This document shows positions 11,716 through 22,079 of a stretch of 64,000 nucleotides of DNA, one piece after another; the first letter of the stretch is position 1, and each line of letters opens with the position of its first letter. The notes below the pieces were generated by a model that saw only the letters and a program-made list of their open reading frames with translations, was not told the origin of the DNA and searched no databases. Position numbers and translations under genes: made by a program. This DNA comes from Nannochloropsis oceanica (Eukaryota; Sar; Eustigmatophyceae; Eustigmatales; Monodopsidaceae). The stretch covers positions 992,001 to 1,056,000 of the forward strand of contig CP038134.1 in NCBI GenBank assembly GCA_004519485.1. The letters are read 5' to 3'.

Positions 11716-14700
11716 ATGTCCTCCCCCCATCCAGCAGACTCATCTGTAGCAGTCACTGGGGGAGGGCGTGGGAGTGTTAGTATTGCTAATGGTGGCAATG
11801 GCACGCTCAACAAGTCCAACGTCCGCGGGAATCTCCACGAGTCATTCCCGTGCATTATAGGCACAGACGCCCAACGCATCCAGCAGCAAGTGGACGAAGC
11901 GGTCAAACGATTGATCGACGAGCAGTGCCCCTCCTCTACTTCTTCCACGACCTGGGCCCCACACCCCAAGTACCGCGGCGTGAGCCAATCGAGCACGGGC
12001 TTGTTTCGCGTCACCTCCACCCTTCCTAACGCGAACTTCACTTTAAGTGAAGCCTTGTCGACATTCGCCTACTTTCATATACACACCCATGGTCCTCAAA
12101 TTTTACAATCCTTGCTGCTGGCCCACTTGGAGCAAGCCAAGGTCCTGGCCCTTTTACCTCTGTCGTCCGCCAGCACCAGCGCCAGCACCAACAACAATAC
12201 TATGTCCCTCTCTCGAGGAAACAGCAGCACCAGCACCAGCACCAGCACCAGCACCAGCACCAGCCATAGCACCATCGGGAGCATCAGTGGCAATCCTTAC
12301 AACGGTGGTGACGTCGGTGTAGGCCCTGATAGCAGCGTCGTCAAGATGGTCTGGTCCGAAAAGAAGCAGTCTGCCAAGGAATTCATCCTCGCGCAACGCA
12401 CAGGTCGATACTACTACTCACCCGGCACCAGCACCACCAGCACCAGCACTTCTGGCGCACCTGTCGGTGATTTTGTTTATTACCTCGCCACCTCCATCAA
12501 AAAACCCCATCACTTTCCTCTCCTTGGCCTCAACCCCTCTTCCTCCACCCCTTCCTCCGCCACCTCCTCCGCCACCACCACCACCAAGAAACCTCCCTCC
12601 CCCTCCGACGACCTTGGCCTCTCCGAGCTCCCCCTCCTCGCCTTTGTTGTAGGCCCCTCCCTCACCCAAGGCGCTGTCGACCTTACCGTCCTCCTGTCCC
12701 CCACCACCTTTTCCTCTCAAACTGAAAACAAGAATCTGTCCCCCTGCCTCCACTTCGCCCGAAGTGCCCTCTCTCGGTACCTGCTCGAGACCCTCGCCGC
12801 CCATCGCTCCCTCCATTTCACCCTCCCCGACTTGACGCTAGCCCTCATTTCCCCCTTTGCCCTCCAACATCGCATTCTCCTGCGCATGCCGGACACCACC
12901 TCCCTCCCTACCTCCTCGACGCCCTCCCTCCCTCCTGTTCCCACCTACCGTCTGGTCACTATTCGCTTCCTCCCTTCCTCCTCCGGCACCTTCAGCATCA
13001 AAGGGTTGGGAGACAAAGACCAAGCCCTCTTTCCCTCCTTCTACCTCGACCGTATTCTCCACTCTTCTTTCCTACCCGGAGAAGAGCGCGAAGTCCGCTT
13101 CATCACCTCCTCCGAGACCAAAGAATTAACCCTGTGGTGGACTGGCTTGAAGAAAGGGAAGCTGCACAGGTACACTGTCGATGTCCGGATTATGCCTCGG
13201 GCTGCACTTACGAGAACAATTAATTTGATGCAATGCCTGGCATATCTACCCCGCACCAGCAGGGCGGGAGGGAAGACGAGGACACGTGGAGGGGGGAAAC
13301 GGTTGGATGAAGAGTTTTCGATCACAAGGCCGGCGGCATCCGTCTCTGTGATTCGATATCCCCAGCACTTAAAAGAGGCTTTGCTTCCCTTAGCGTGCTT
13401 CTTGCCTTCTTCCTTCTCCTCAGCCGCGACCCAGAATGCCCTTTCCTGTATCACCACCTCCTCTTCCTCCCCTTCCTCCTCCTCCTCCTGGGGACGCAAA
13501 CGCTCGATCTCTTCCTCTTTCTCTTCTTCGTCCGCAAGCAGTATATCCTCCTTCTCCACCTCTACCACCATCTCCTCCCTCACCCGCCCCCCCCTATCCA
13601 ACAGCCTATCGGCCCTCCTCCTCCCGCACCTCATCCCCCCCCCCTCCCTCCTCCTTCGCTTTCTTGACCCCCTCCTGCCCCTGCTCATGTCCTCGGGGAT
13701 GTACCTCTCCCTCTACCATGCCCTCCTTCACTACCCCGAAGCAGTCGTTGCTCTGGAAGACCTGTCTTTGTGGGCGCTGGCTGTGGGCCTTGGTCTGACC
13801 CACCTCTCCCTCTCCCTCGCCCTCCATTCCCTCAGCACCAGTAAATTAAAAGTGTATCTGGCGTTGGTTAACCTCGAGTGTGTTGTACTGGATGAGCAGT
13901 GGTGTGGGAGGTTCGTCCTAGGCGCGCACATGCTTGCTGCTGTCGTCGTTACGGTCGTAGAGGCCTTAGCATCGAGGCTGCTAACTATGGAGGGAGGGAG
14001 GGAGGGAGGCAGATTTGCTAGTGGTGAGAAAGGAAGAGGGATGTGGGGGTGGGGAGGAGGAAATGGAGGGAGGAGAGAGATGATGTGTGGCAATAGTAAC
14101 CATGAGTGGATGGTGAAGTATTTGGACATGCTGCAGCTGGAGGGGACGTCGGAAGACAAATTGTTTTTGATGGGAGGAATGGCAGCAGTGGCTGTGGTGA
14201 TGGCTGTGGTGGTGGCCGTACCGCATTTTGTATGTCGGTCGAATCGAGGATTGAATATTCAAATTGTGTCTCTTCTCGATAAGGCACGAGTGGTGGCACC
14301 CAGGCAGGCCCCGCCGGCGAACGCTCCTTGTTTGTTGTCGGGGGCAAGTGGGGGAGGAGGGAGGGAGGGAGGGAAGGAGGGTAGAGGGAGGCAAGATCGA
14401 AGGGAAGGAGGGGCGGGGCCACGGCGAGGACAGTCCGGGAGCAAGGACGATCCATTAGCCTCGTCAGACTCGGCCATCGCGGAAGGCAGTCGCTTGCAGC
14501 AACAGCAGCAACGAAGGCAGAAAATGACGTATGCCACTCCTCGGAGCGCGCCCGTCGAGGGGTCTTGGAAATGGAACAACACTAAGAATGGTAGTAGCGG
14601 CACGAGCCTTCGTCGAGGAAGGGAAGGTGGAGGAGGAGAGCGGGAGGTGATGTCGTCGTCTCCTTTTAGCTTAGGTGGCAAGGGAGGATTGGGTTCTCTT

Positions 14701-15426
14701 CTAGGGGGAAGTAATAGTGCTGTTGCGGGCGCTGTGAATAAGGAGGATGGTCTGACTCTACAGACCCCTGCTTCCAAGGGAAGCGGCGTCCATGAAGAAG
14801 ATGGGGAAGAGGACGACATTCAAGAGCAGAATGAGTCGTCTGCCGCGGCAACAGCAGCAGCTGCAGCAGCAGCAGCTGCAGCAGCGGGAGAAGCAGCCGC
14901 TGGAGGAGGAGGAGGAGGAGGAGGAGGAGGAGGAGGAGGAGGAGGAGGAGGTGGGGCATACGGCCGAGTAATCGAACCAGACTACGAACGCGAAATGGGC
15001 CGTCCGACCGTGGACAAGTCCATGCAAAAAAGCGGGATGGTGAAAGAAGAGCGCTACACAGGCGTGGGACTTTCCCGCCGAAAAATGTGGAAGGAAGTGT
15101 ACTTGGTCGTAGATGCTGAAGCTGTTACAGTGCTCAAGAGGAAAGATGGTGCGTCCGTGATTCACCATCGCTTTCCCATTTCAGAGGTAGGAACACGGAG
15201 GGTTGTGCATCCTCCCTCTGCTTTGGGAGGGAGGGAAGACGGGTATGCAGGGTTTGTATTGTACTACGACAATGTGTCGCTTGAGTTGAGATGTGGGGGA
15301 GGTGAGGGAGAGGTGGATAAGTGGTTGAGTGTCCTACAGTGGAATGCGGTGGTGGCAGCTAGAAAGGCACAGCGGGGGATCGGAAGTACGGGGGGAGGGG
15401 GGGGTGGGGGATGGAAGAAAGGGTGA
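11716..15426 (+). CDS. Large START-like / PH-domain protein with a membrane segment
   Basis: Single open exon, 1236 residues from the first ATG. Residues about 40-320 look START-like: an N-terminal helix region, then VKMVWSEKKQSAKEFILAQ and GDFVYYLATSIKKP, which resemble the strands of START proteins that read as intermediate, release and serious-consequence motifs. A Ser-rich middle contains CAC-CAG type codon repeats (near 12230). Residues about 817-841 form a likely transmembrane helix (LFLMGGMAAVAVVMAVVVAV). A low-complexity part with poly-Ala and poly-Gly (nucleotides 14840-14955) leads to a C-terminal PH domain at about 1100-1225 with KSGMVKEERYTG, KMWKEVYLVVDAEAVTV and a terminal helix WLSVLQWNAVVAARK. 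START and PH folds bind lipids or phosphoinositides, so a role at a membrane contact or trafficking site is inferred. The START call is tentative; the PH call is firmer. Confidence 0.6.
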   Translation: MSSPHPADSSVAVTGGGRGSVSIANGGNGTLNKSNVRGNLHESFPCIIGTDAQRIQQQVDEAVKRLIDEQCPSSTSSTTWAPHPKYRGVSQSSTGLFRVTSTLPNANFTLSEALSTFAYFHIHTHGPQILQSLLLAHLEQAKVLALLPLSSASTSASTNNNTMSLSRGNSSTSTSTSTSTSTSHSTIGSISGNPYNGGDVGVGPDSSVVKMVWSEKKQSAKEFILAQRTGRYYYSPGTSTTSTSTSGAPVGDFVYYLATSIKKPHHFPLLGLNPSSSTPSSATSSATTTTKKPPSPSDDLGLSELPLLAFVVGPSLTQGAVDLTVLLSPTTFSSQTENKNLSPCLHFARSALSRYLLETLAAHRSLHFTLPDLTLALISPFALQHRILLRMPDTTSLPTSSTPSLPPVPTYRLVTIRFLPSSSGTFSIKGLGDKDQALFPSFYLDRILHSSFLPGEEREVRFITSSETKELTLWWTGLKKGKLHRYTVDVRIMPRAALTRTINLMQCLAYLPRTSRAGGKTRTRGGGKRLDEEFSITRPAASVSVIRYPQHLKEALLPLACFLPSSFSSAATQNALSCITTSSSSPSSSSSWGRKRSISSSFSSSSASSISSFSTSTTISSLTRPPLSNSLSALLLPHLIPPPSLLLRFLDPLLPLLMSSGMYLSLYHALLHYPEAVVALEDLSLWALAVGLGLTHLSLSLALHSLSTSKLKVYLALVNLECVVLDEQWCGRFVLGAHMLAAVVVTVVEALASRLLTMEGGREGGRFASGEKGRGMWGWGGGNGGRREMMCGNSNHEWMVKYLDMLQLEGTSEDKLFLMGGMAAVAVVMAVVVAVPHFVCRSNRGLNIQIVSLLDKARVVAPRQAPPANAPCLLSGASGGGGREGGKEGRGRQDRREGGAGPRRGQSGSKDDPLASSDSAIAEGSRLQQQQQRRQKMTYATPRSAPVEGSWKWNNTKNGSSGTSLRRGREGGGGEREVMSSSPFSLGGKGGLGSLLGGSNSAVAGAVNKEDGLTLQTPASKGSGVHEEDGEEDDIQEQNESSAAATAAAAAAAAAAAGEAAAGGGGGGGGGGGGGGGGGGAYGRVIEPDYEREMGRPTVDKSMQKSGMVKEERYTGVGLSRRKMWKEVYLVVDAEAVTVLKRKDGASVIHHRFPISEVGTRRVVHPPSALGGREDGYAGFVLYYDNVSLELRCGGGEGEVDKWLSVLQWNAVVAARKAQRGIGSTGGGGGGGWKKG

Positions 15427-16225
15427 GAGAAGGGAGGAGAAGTGGAGGTGCCTTGGGAGGATCAAGAGGCTTCTGGTGCGGGGAACGAGTGGAGTGCGAG
15501 GGTGGGAAGGAGCTCGATGCAGGATTATGTACTGTGCTTTGTGTTTCTTGATACTGTGTGTTTTCTTCGTGTTTCTTGACACTGTGACAATGTGTTGTAG
15601 TTTGTGCTTCTTGACCCTTCTTGTTTCCCGGCTTGTGTTCGATGGGAATGGTGTGGGGATGATGACTGATTCAAACGATTTGTGTGCTTCCATATTCCGG
15701 TGCTTAGTGCGATTTAATCTCAAAGATTTGCCGACAAAGTAATTTTAATGAGATGAGAGGGAAATGGGAAACCGAAAAGTAAAAGAGAAGCGAGGAGTGG
15801 GTCTGGTGGTGCCGTGATGGCACCCATCCCATAAGGCGAGCACCGATTTCCCTTTTTTACAAACTGCAAGAAATAATAAATTAAAGCGGGAATTCACACA
15901 GAAAGAGTGATCTAATGAAAAAATAAAGATTGACATCAGAAGGGGTGCCATTCTTTTTCCTCGTCATTTCTTTCTTTCTTCCTTCTTGGTGTGTCCTCAC
16001 ATGGATGCTGCTGCTGCAGCTACTGCTGCTGCTATTCTCACTGATATTGCCGCTGCTCCTTCTTCACACCGACTAGTAGCACACGTGCACCCTAATTCCT
16101 CTAGCTTAGCGAGAGCTAGGTGGCATGAAACACGCCCTCCCACCCTCCCTCCCTGTCCTTCGCCCCTTCCCTCCCCAAATTTCACTCATACACACCCCTC
16201 ATTATTAACTGTCTCAGGTCTGCGT

Positions 16226-16265
<40 letters not shown>

Positions 16266-16667
16266 CCCTCTTAATGTTCATGGCTCTCTCTTTGTCTCTT
16301 TACCGTTTCAGCCCTTTGTAATTTTTATCTGTGTGCAAGGAACTCAATCCGCTCCTTTCTTCTCTTCTTTCCCCTTTCTCCTTTTCTTTTTCCAATCCCG
16401 CTGCCACCGGCGACGGGCGACAATTGTCGCTGGTACTGCTGCTGCTGCTGCTACTGCTACCTCTACCTCTGGAGTCTCTTTCTTAGGGTGATATTACGAA
16501 ATTTTCCACAAAGGGGCAACGCAAACCGAAATTGGCAGATGTGTAGCTAGGCATAAAAGAAAATCAAGATTTAAAAATGAAAATAAAATCATACAACCCA
16601 TTCCTGTACACAAATCACCTCCTCCTTCCCTCCTTCTTTCCTTCCCTCCCTACCTCCCAGCGCCAAC
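15427..16667. other. Convergent 3' region with AT microsatellite
   Basis: About 1.2 kb between the ends of the START/PH and RsfS genes. Repeated CTTGACAC-like and TGTGTTTCTTG words occur near 15540-15620. The region becomes AT-rich towards 15880-15930 and 16510-16620, suiting polyadenylation. No coding signal that I trust. Confidence 0.45.
16231..16262. repeat. TA dinucleotide microsatellite
   Basis: Sixteen uninterrupted TA units in the convergent intergenic region between the START/PH and RsfS genes. Confidence 0.95.
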
Positions 16668-18324
16668 CTACGCCCTCCTCCGCGCCCTCCGTCCTGTGAA
16701 CCCCCTTTGCCCCCCCAAGACCCTCCTCAACTCCCTCTCTCTCCCTGAGTGCCCCTCGTTTTCAGGTGCATATCCCTCATCACACGGAAACCGCTCCAAC
16801 AACTCGTCATGCGCCTGATTCCAAGCCGCCTCCGATGTCCCTGCCACCACCGGCATCACCACCTCCCCAACGCTCCCCCCCTTCGCCTCCTCCATTCCCT
16901 CCGCAGCCCCGCCCCAGAACTGTTCAAGCTCCAAGGCCTTGCGTTGGCTCGGCTCCATCAGATGCACAATCACATTGCCTCCATCCACAATCATCCAGTC
17001 ATCGCACTCGTAGCCCTCTGCACCCGTCACTCCCGGAGCCCTTTCCTCCTCCACTCCCCGTGCCTTCAGCGCACCCACCAGCGCATCGGCCATCCGTCTC
17101 AAGTGACCTCCACTCCTACCCGACGCAAAGATCATCGCTTCTGCGTCGAAATTCCCCTTTCCCCGGATGTCGACGCTCGTCACTCCCCCTCCCCCTAACT
17201 CAGTCAGACTCTGCACCACCTCCGCGGGAGTCAACAACGTCCGGAGCACCACGGGGATATGTCCCAACCTACTTTTCGTCGACGAGCTCGCGGTTCTGCT
17301 GCCACTCCTGGTGCTGTTGCTCTGCTGCTCCTCCTGCTCCTGAGAAAGACGGGAGGGCTTCGCCCACGTCCAGTTCTCCAAGCTCGTGTTGCTATCGCTG
17401 CTACTGCTGCTGCTACCGCTGTTAGCCGCCACTTTGCCTCCTTCTCCTCCTCCTCCACCTCCACCTCCACCTCCACCACTCACAATACCACCACCGCTGC
17501 TGCTACTGCTCCCTCCCTTATTGTCGTTCGGGTCTTCCTCCTCCCCTCCCTCCACCACCCCCGCCCCCCCCATGGCTGGCACTCCATCCTTCCCCCTCTC
17601 CTCGCTCCGTGCCTTCAACTCATCTTGTTCCAGGTACGTTGGTCCTGTCCGTGCTGCTGCTGCTGCTGTTGTCGCTTTCAACAATTCCCGCCTCTGCCTC
17701 GCTACCACCTCCGCGTCATACCCTTCATGATGGGGAGACAACGATGTCGATCCCTTCGCTCCTCCTTCCCTCTCTTTCTCTCCCTCCCCATCATGATGCC
17801 CCCCTTCGTCCTCGCATTCCTTCCAAGACATGGCTCCACGACCCAAACCTTTTTTATCGTTTTTTTCGTAACTTTCGTATCCCGCCTCGAACATCTGCGC
17901 GAGCTCTTTGCGGGAAGGGGGCCATGCGGGAGAGGGCTTGGTGGAGGTAGTGACGGGGGTTCTGCGGCTGGAGGATGAAGAGGAGGCGGGAGACGCGGAG
18001 GGGGGAGGGCGACTGCTGTTGTTTGTGGAGCCGAAAGCACAGGCTTGGGGGTTGGGGGTTGGAGGAGAGAGAAAGAGGAGATCCAGATAGGGGTTGCGAG
18101 GGATGAGAGGAAATTGAATAATACGGTTAAAGGAATGGCTGATGCGAGCATATTATCGTAGTGGTTGCAGGTGATATGGTGACATGAGTATATGAAGCCA
18201 GATTGATGTGTCGAAGGGGGGTGTCATGTTTTGTTCTCGGTACACCATCATCAAAAAGCGGGAGAGAACGCCTGGCAAACTGCCAAGGTCTGTAACGACA
18301 CAGTCTACCACTACGCACAGGCAT
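16668..18324 (-). CDS. Ribosome silencing factor RsfS / Iojap family, probably mitochondrial
   Basis: Two exons on the minus strand (18324-18246 and 18043-16668) join in phase to 484 residues. The conserved RsfS domain lies in the C-terminal half: LTPAEVVQSLTEL, VTSVDIRGKGNFDAEAMIFASG (matching the family's D-R-K-s-Ad-mviasg), HLRRMADALVGALKARG, then DDWMIVDGGNVIVHLM and the helix LELEQFW. RsfS binds protein uL14 of the large ribosomal subunit and blocks subunit joining; organelle versions (MALSU1, Iojap) act in ribosome assembly. The proposed first exon encodes an Arg-rich, acid-free leader (MPVRSGRLCRYRPWQFARR) typical of a mitochondrial presequence. Without it, the first ATG of the large exon is at 17894 (408 residues). 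The long middle is Ser, Gly and Ala low complexity. The first exon is inference; the domain is not. Confidence 0.82.
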
Positions 18325-19243
18325 GCATGACAGGTATGGACGTCGAGGGAGCGTTGGCAGGGAGGGGGTTGAGGTCTCTCTCTACCTTGAAGTCGACAGA
18401 AGCTGTTCCGCGCGGCTCCTTACCTGAAGCGGAGAGGGGACAACCCCCCAAAATCTCTCATGCATCAGTGCGCACCTATAGCAGACATATACGTAGCTAT
18501 GAGCGGGGAGTACGCGTGTCTCTCATTGCTTACCTGGAGTCCACCACATTGAAGCGAAGCGGGTTTTAGAGTTCCTGCCCGTCGTCGCGGCAGTCTGGCG
18601 CAGGACCGCTTTGCTCGACAAGGAAAGCATGGTTTGGAGCAGAAGTTCTTATGAAACTCTGCACGCGCGTACAAGCGATGGTACCTCTGCAAAATGTGTG
18701 GCCCCTGGTATCTGTTTGTGGAGTAGGGTAAGAGACAGAGTGAGTGAAGTGACAGTGGCTTCAAGGTGGAGGCACGAGAAGCAAGACGACTCGCCAGAGC
18801 CGGTGACGCTCGCGCAATTCTGTCGCGGTTTTTACGCACCCTACATGGTGACTCGACGACGCAAGACACCGATATACACAAAGCACTGGGGTTTGAGACT
18901 ACGGCCTACGCCAAAGCTCGGATAAGCCTGTCAGCTTACCTTTTGGATAAATCGGAAAGGCTGCTTGTGGAGCACTGATTGGATGCTACGTGCTAGCTCG
19001 CAAGGAACAAAACACGCCGTAGCTGTACTGCTCACACACAACTAGCATAAATAGCTAGAACTTCATATCCACTCCCCACCTTTCCGTTGCAGCGAATGTA
19101 GCAACCGCGTCAGGCTAAACCACTCTCTCATTTCTCGGCCCTTCCGAAGCGCGAGTGATAAATTGTTCCACGTTGATGTCTCATCCCTTCCTTTTTCCCT
19201 CCCTCTACGCCATACACCAACATAGCCACAGCATTTATCAGGA
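18325..19243. promoter_or_regulatory. Divergent intergenic region, RsfS and saccharopine dehydrogenase-like gene
   Basis: About 900 bp between divergent start codons, one of the longer gene-free stretches. Open frames on both strands here (for example 18465-18881 minus) show no domain or sensible composition. No repeat recognised. Confidence 0.4.
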
Positions 19244-21193
19244 ATGGCAACTCGCGAATTCGACGTGGTCATCTTTGGAGCCACAGGATTCACAGGTGTG
19301 TGTGGGGGTGCAGCGCAGCGAAGGGCAGAGAGGGAGCGGTGATGGTAAAAGCCCTAGCGTGTTATCCATTGTTTCAGAGAGAGGAAGCATGAAAGGGCAG
19401 AAAATGAATCGGAGGAGGAAATGGCTGACAGGTCATGTGATACTATAGAATGACTGAGCAAGGTGGTGAAATTGAGGAGCTGGAAACGAAAACCAGCGTC
19501 ACCCTCAATACGATCCTTCCATTCCTTCCTTCCCTCCCCCCCGCCTCCCCTTCTGGCAGGCCAACTTGTGGCCGAATATTACCTACGGACATATGGCGCC
19601 CCCTCCTCCTCTTTCAACTGGACCATCGCCGGTCGCAATCAAAAAAAGCTCCAAGAGATCAAAAAAGACTTGGGCATCAACAAAAACCTGCCGGAAGCCA
19701 AGGACATAAAGACTCTTGTTGCCAACTCCAACGACTCAGCCTCCCTAGAGGCGATCGCGAAGAATACGAAGGTGGTGGTCACGACGGTGGGGCCTTACAT
19801 GAAATATGGGAGTAAGCTCGTGGCAGCATGTGCGGCGAAGGGGACGCATTACGCAGATTTGACGGGAGAGGTGAGGGAGGGAGGGAGGAAGGGAGGGAGG
19901 GAGAGGCGGGTTTGTGAACCTCGCAGGACATGCCTTAGAATCTCCGGCGGTATATGTTCGTGTAATAGGTTGTTATCAAATTGAATTTGTTTTAGCACAA
20001 TGTATTGAGGGTAGGTGTGAGGGGGAACAAAGGTGGGAAGTCGAAAATCACCCATTCCTCCCCCCTCCTTTCCTCCCTCCCTCCTACCCTCCCTCCCTCC
20101 CTCCCTCCCTGCCTCCCTGCCAGGTGCCTTGGATCAAGGACATGATCGCCGCCAATGAAGAAAAGGCTAAAGCGTCCGGTGCGCGGATTCTGCACTGCTG
20201 TGGTTTTGACTCGGTGCCGAGTGACCTGGGCACCCACGTCATGTACAACGCCCTGGTGAAGAGGGGGCTGACCCCTACCGAGATCAAGTTTATCGTCGGG
20301 CCTTCTAAGGGAGGGGTGAGTGGCGGCACCGTTCACTCTCTCGCAGGCGTGCTCCAGAGCGGGCGATTGCGTGACATGGGCAATCCATACCTCCTCTTGT
20401 CAGGGGGGAAGAAGGGAGGGAGGGGGGGAGGAGTGACGGTGAAGGAGCCGATGGGCGTCGGCTGGGACCGAGACGTCCAGAGGTGGAATGCGCCGTTTGT
20501 GATGGCGGGGATTAACACACGGGTAGTGGTGCGCTCGTCGTATTTGATGGACCGTCTGCCCTTTGAGTACACCGAGACCATGTCCTTCCCCAAGGGGGTG
20601 GGAGGGTTCTTGTCCGCGTGTGCTCTGACCCTAGGGCTTGCCCTGGTGGTGACTTGCCTGCTCATTCCTCCCATCCGGTGGTTGGTGTTGAAGATGCTCC
20701 CGCCCGGGTCGGGGCCGGGGGAGGAGATGCGGAAGACGGGCTTTGCATTGATTTATGTGGTGGGGAAGGGGGTGGATAAGGCGGGGAAGGAGGTGGTGCT
20801 GAAGGGATCGGTTAGAATTGCAGGAGACCCGGGATATCAGGTATGCTCTATGACTGGCTTTGGCCCTCCCTCCCTTCCTCCCTCCCGCCATCCCTATCTC
20901 ACTACCTTCCTTTCTTCCTTTTCTCCCTTTTGCTTTCCTTCTTTTCCCTCCGTCTTGCTTTAAGTGGACTTTCTGACCTCTTATCCGCCTACCCCTCTCG
21001 CTCCCTTCCTCCCTCCCTCTCTCCCCCCATCCCCAAGGAAACCGCCAAGATGCTCGCTGAGACCGGTATGGCGCTAGCCAAAGACGAAGTTGATGCTGCG
21101 CCTGGATTTTTGACGCCTGCCTCTGCCTTGGGCGACAAATTGGTAACACGGCTCAAGAAAAGGGATCTGGTGGTGGAGGTGGAGGGCGAGTGA
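19244..21193 (+). CDS. Saccharopine dehydrogenase-like oxidoreductase (SCCPDH family)
   Basis: Four exons (19244-19295, 19560-19870, 20124-20840, 21038-21193) join in phase to 411 residues, the usual length of the SCCPDH family. The N-terminus MATREFDVVIFGATGFTGQ forms the Rossmann fold with the GATGFTG dinucleotide-binding loop; TIAGRNQKKL follows, then VVTTVGPYMKYGSKLVAAC and HYADLTGE. The family block CCGFDSVPSDLGTHVM is present, and a hydrophobic segment around residues 290-320 (GFLSACALTLGLALVVTCLLI) fits the membrane or lipid-droplet association known for this family. The reaction is not established for SCCPDH-type proteins; they differ from true lysine-pathway saccharopine dehydrogenases. 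Intron 2 is a model case of this genome's intron pattern, with GGGA tracts after the donor and TCCC tracts before the acceptor. Confidence 0.92.
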
Positions 21194-21633
21194 AGCAAGG
21201 AGGAAGGGAAAGAGGGCACGCAAGGCAGGGACGAGAGTCTAGAGGGTGAGAACAGGTGATGAGGGATGCTGGAGGGAGAGAAAGAATGAGGGGGTGTGGT
21301 GGGTGTTGAATTCGCACGAGGGCCAGAAGAAGAGGGGGCGGTGATGGATGGTCACGGAGGAGAGGATCGACAGCACAAGCCGGCTAGCAAAGACAGACGG
21401 GCGGCAAGAACAGATATATCAGGTCTACACGGAGAGGGGGAAAGGAACAAGAAGAAGAGCAAGAAGACCAAGAAGAGCGAGAAGAAGGAGAAGAAGGAGA
21501 AGAAGAAAAAGAAGAAAAAGAAGACTGTGAAGAACAAGAAGGCTTGCCTTTGGATAGGTATTTACATACTTTACTACATCCACCGTGCCGCTCTTTATAA
21601 CGGCTTAATACTCCTGCCCTCACACACCCCTCC
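21194..21633. other. Convergent 3' region with Lys-rich open frame, not called
   Basis: About 440 bp between two facing stop codons. A purine-rich AAGAAG stretch (about 21440-21535) keeps a plus-strand frame open and would encode a Lys-rich run, but it looks like simple repeat. An AT-rich part near 21570-21610 suits polyadenylation. Confidence 0.4.
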
Positions 21634-22024
21634 TCACGTCCCTTCCTCCTCCTCCTCCTTGTCCTCCTTCTTGACCCTCCATCCTTTCAAACCCACACCA
21701 ACCACACCCTGGACCGTCCATAGTACTTCCAACTTAGGCGGTGGCTCGTCATCCATTCCTCCCCCCTCCTCGAAGTCAAGCTCCTCTTTCACACCTCTTG
21801 CCACTGCTTTTCCCCCTCCTACTCCTCCCGCCTCCGACGACGACGACGAGATTGCAGTGGTCATCCTTATTCCCCTCCCTCCCTCCAACTTCCTCCTCCT
21901 CTGCAGCTTCGCTGCCACAAGATCGACTGCACAGTGCACATGGGCCTGACTATGTCCTATCGCAATAAGTAGAGCTTGGAGTCCCTCTTTATTACGAGTT
22001 AGGGCCGCATGGAGGGAGGGCATC

Positions 22025-22079
<55 letters not shown>

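Noticed and set aside
18465-18881. Minus-strand open frame of 138 codons upstream of RsfS
   Set aside because: Composition is Ser/Arg/Cys rich with no domain, and no phase-matched junction to RsfS was found; a better leader exon exists at 18246-18324.
21296-21949. Lys-rich open frame on the plus strand
   Set aside because: An AAG repeat keeps the frame open, and the second half is antisense to the TPR gene.
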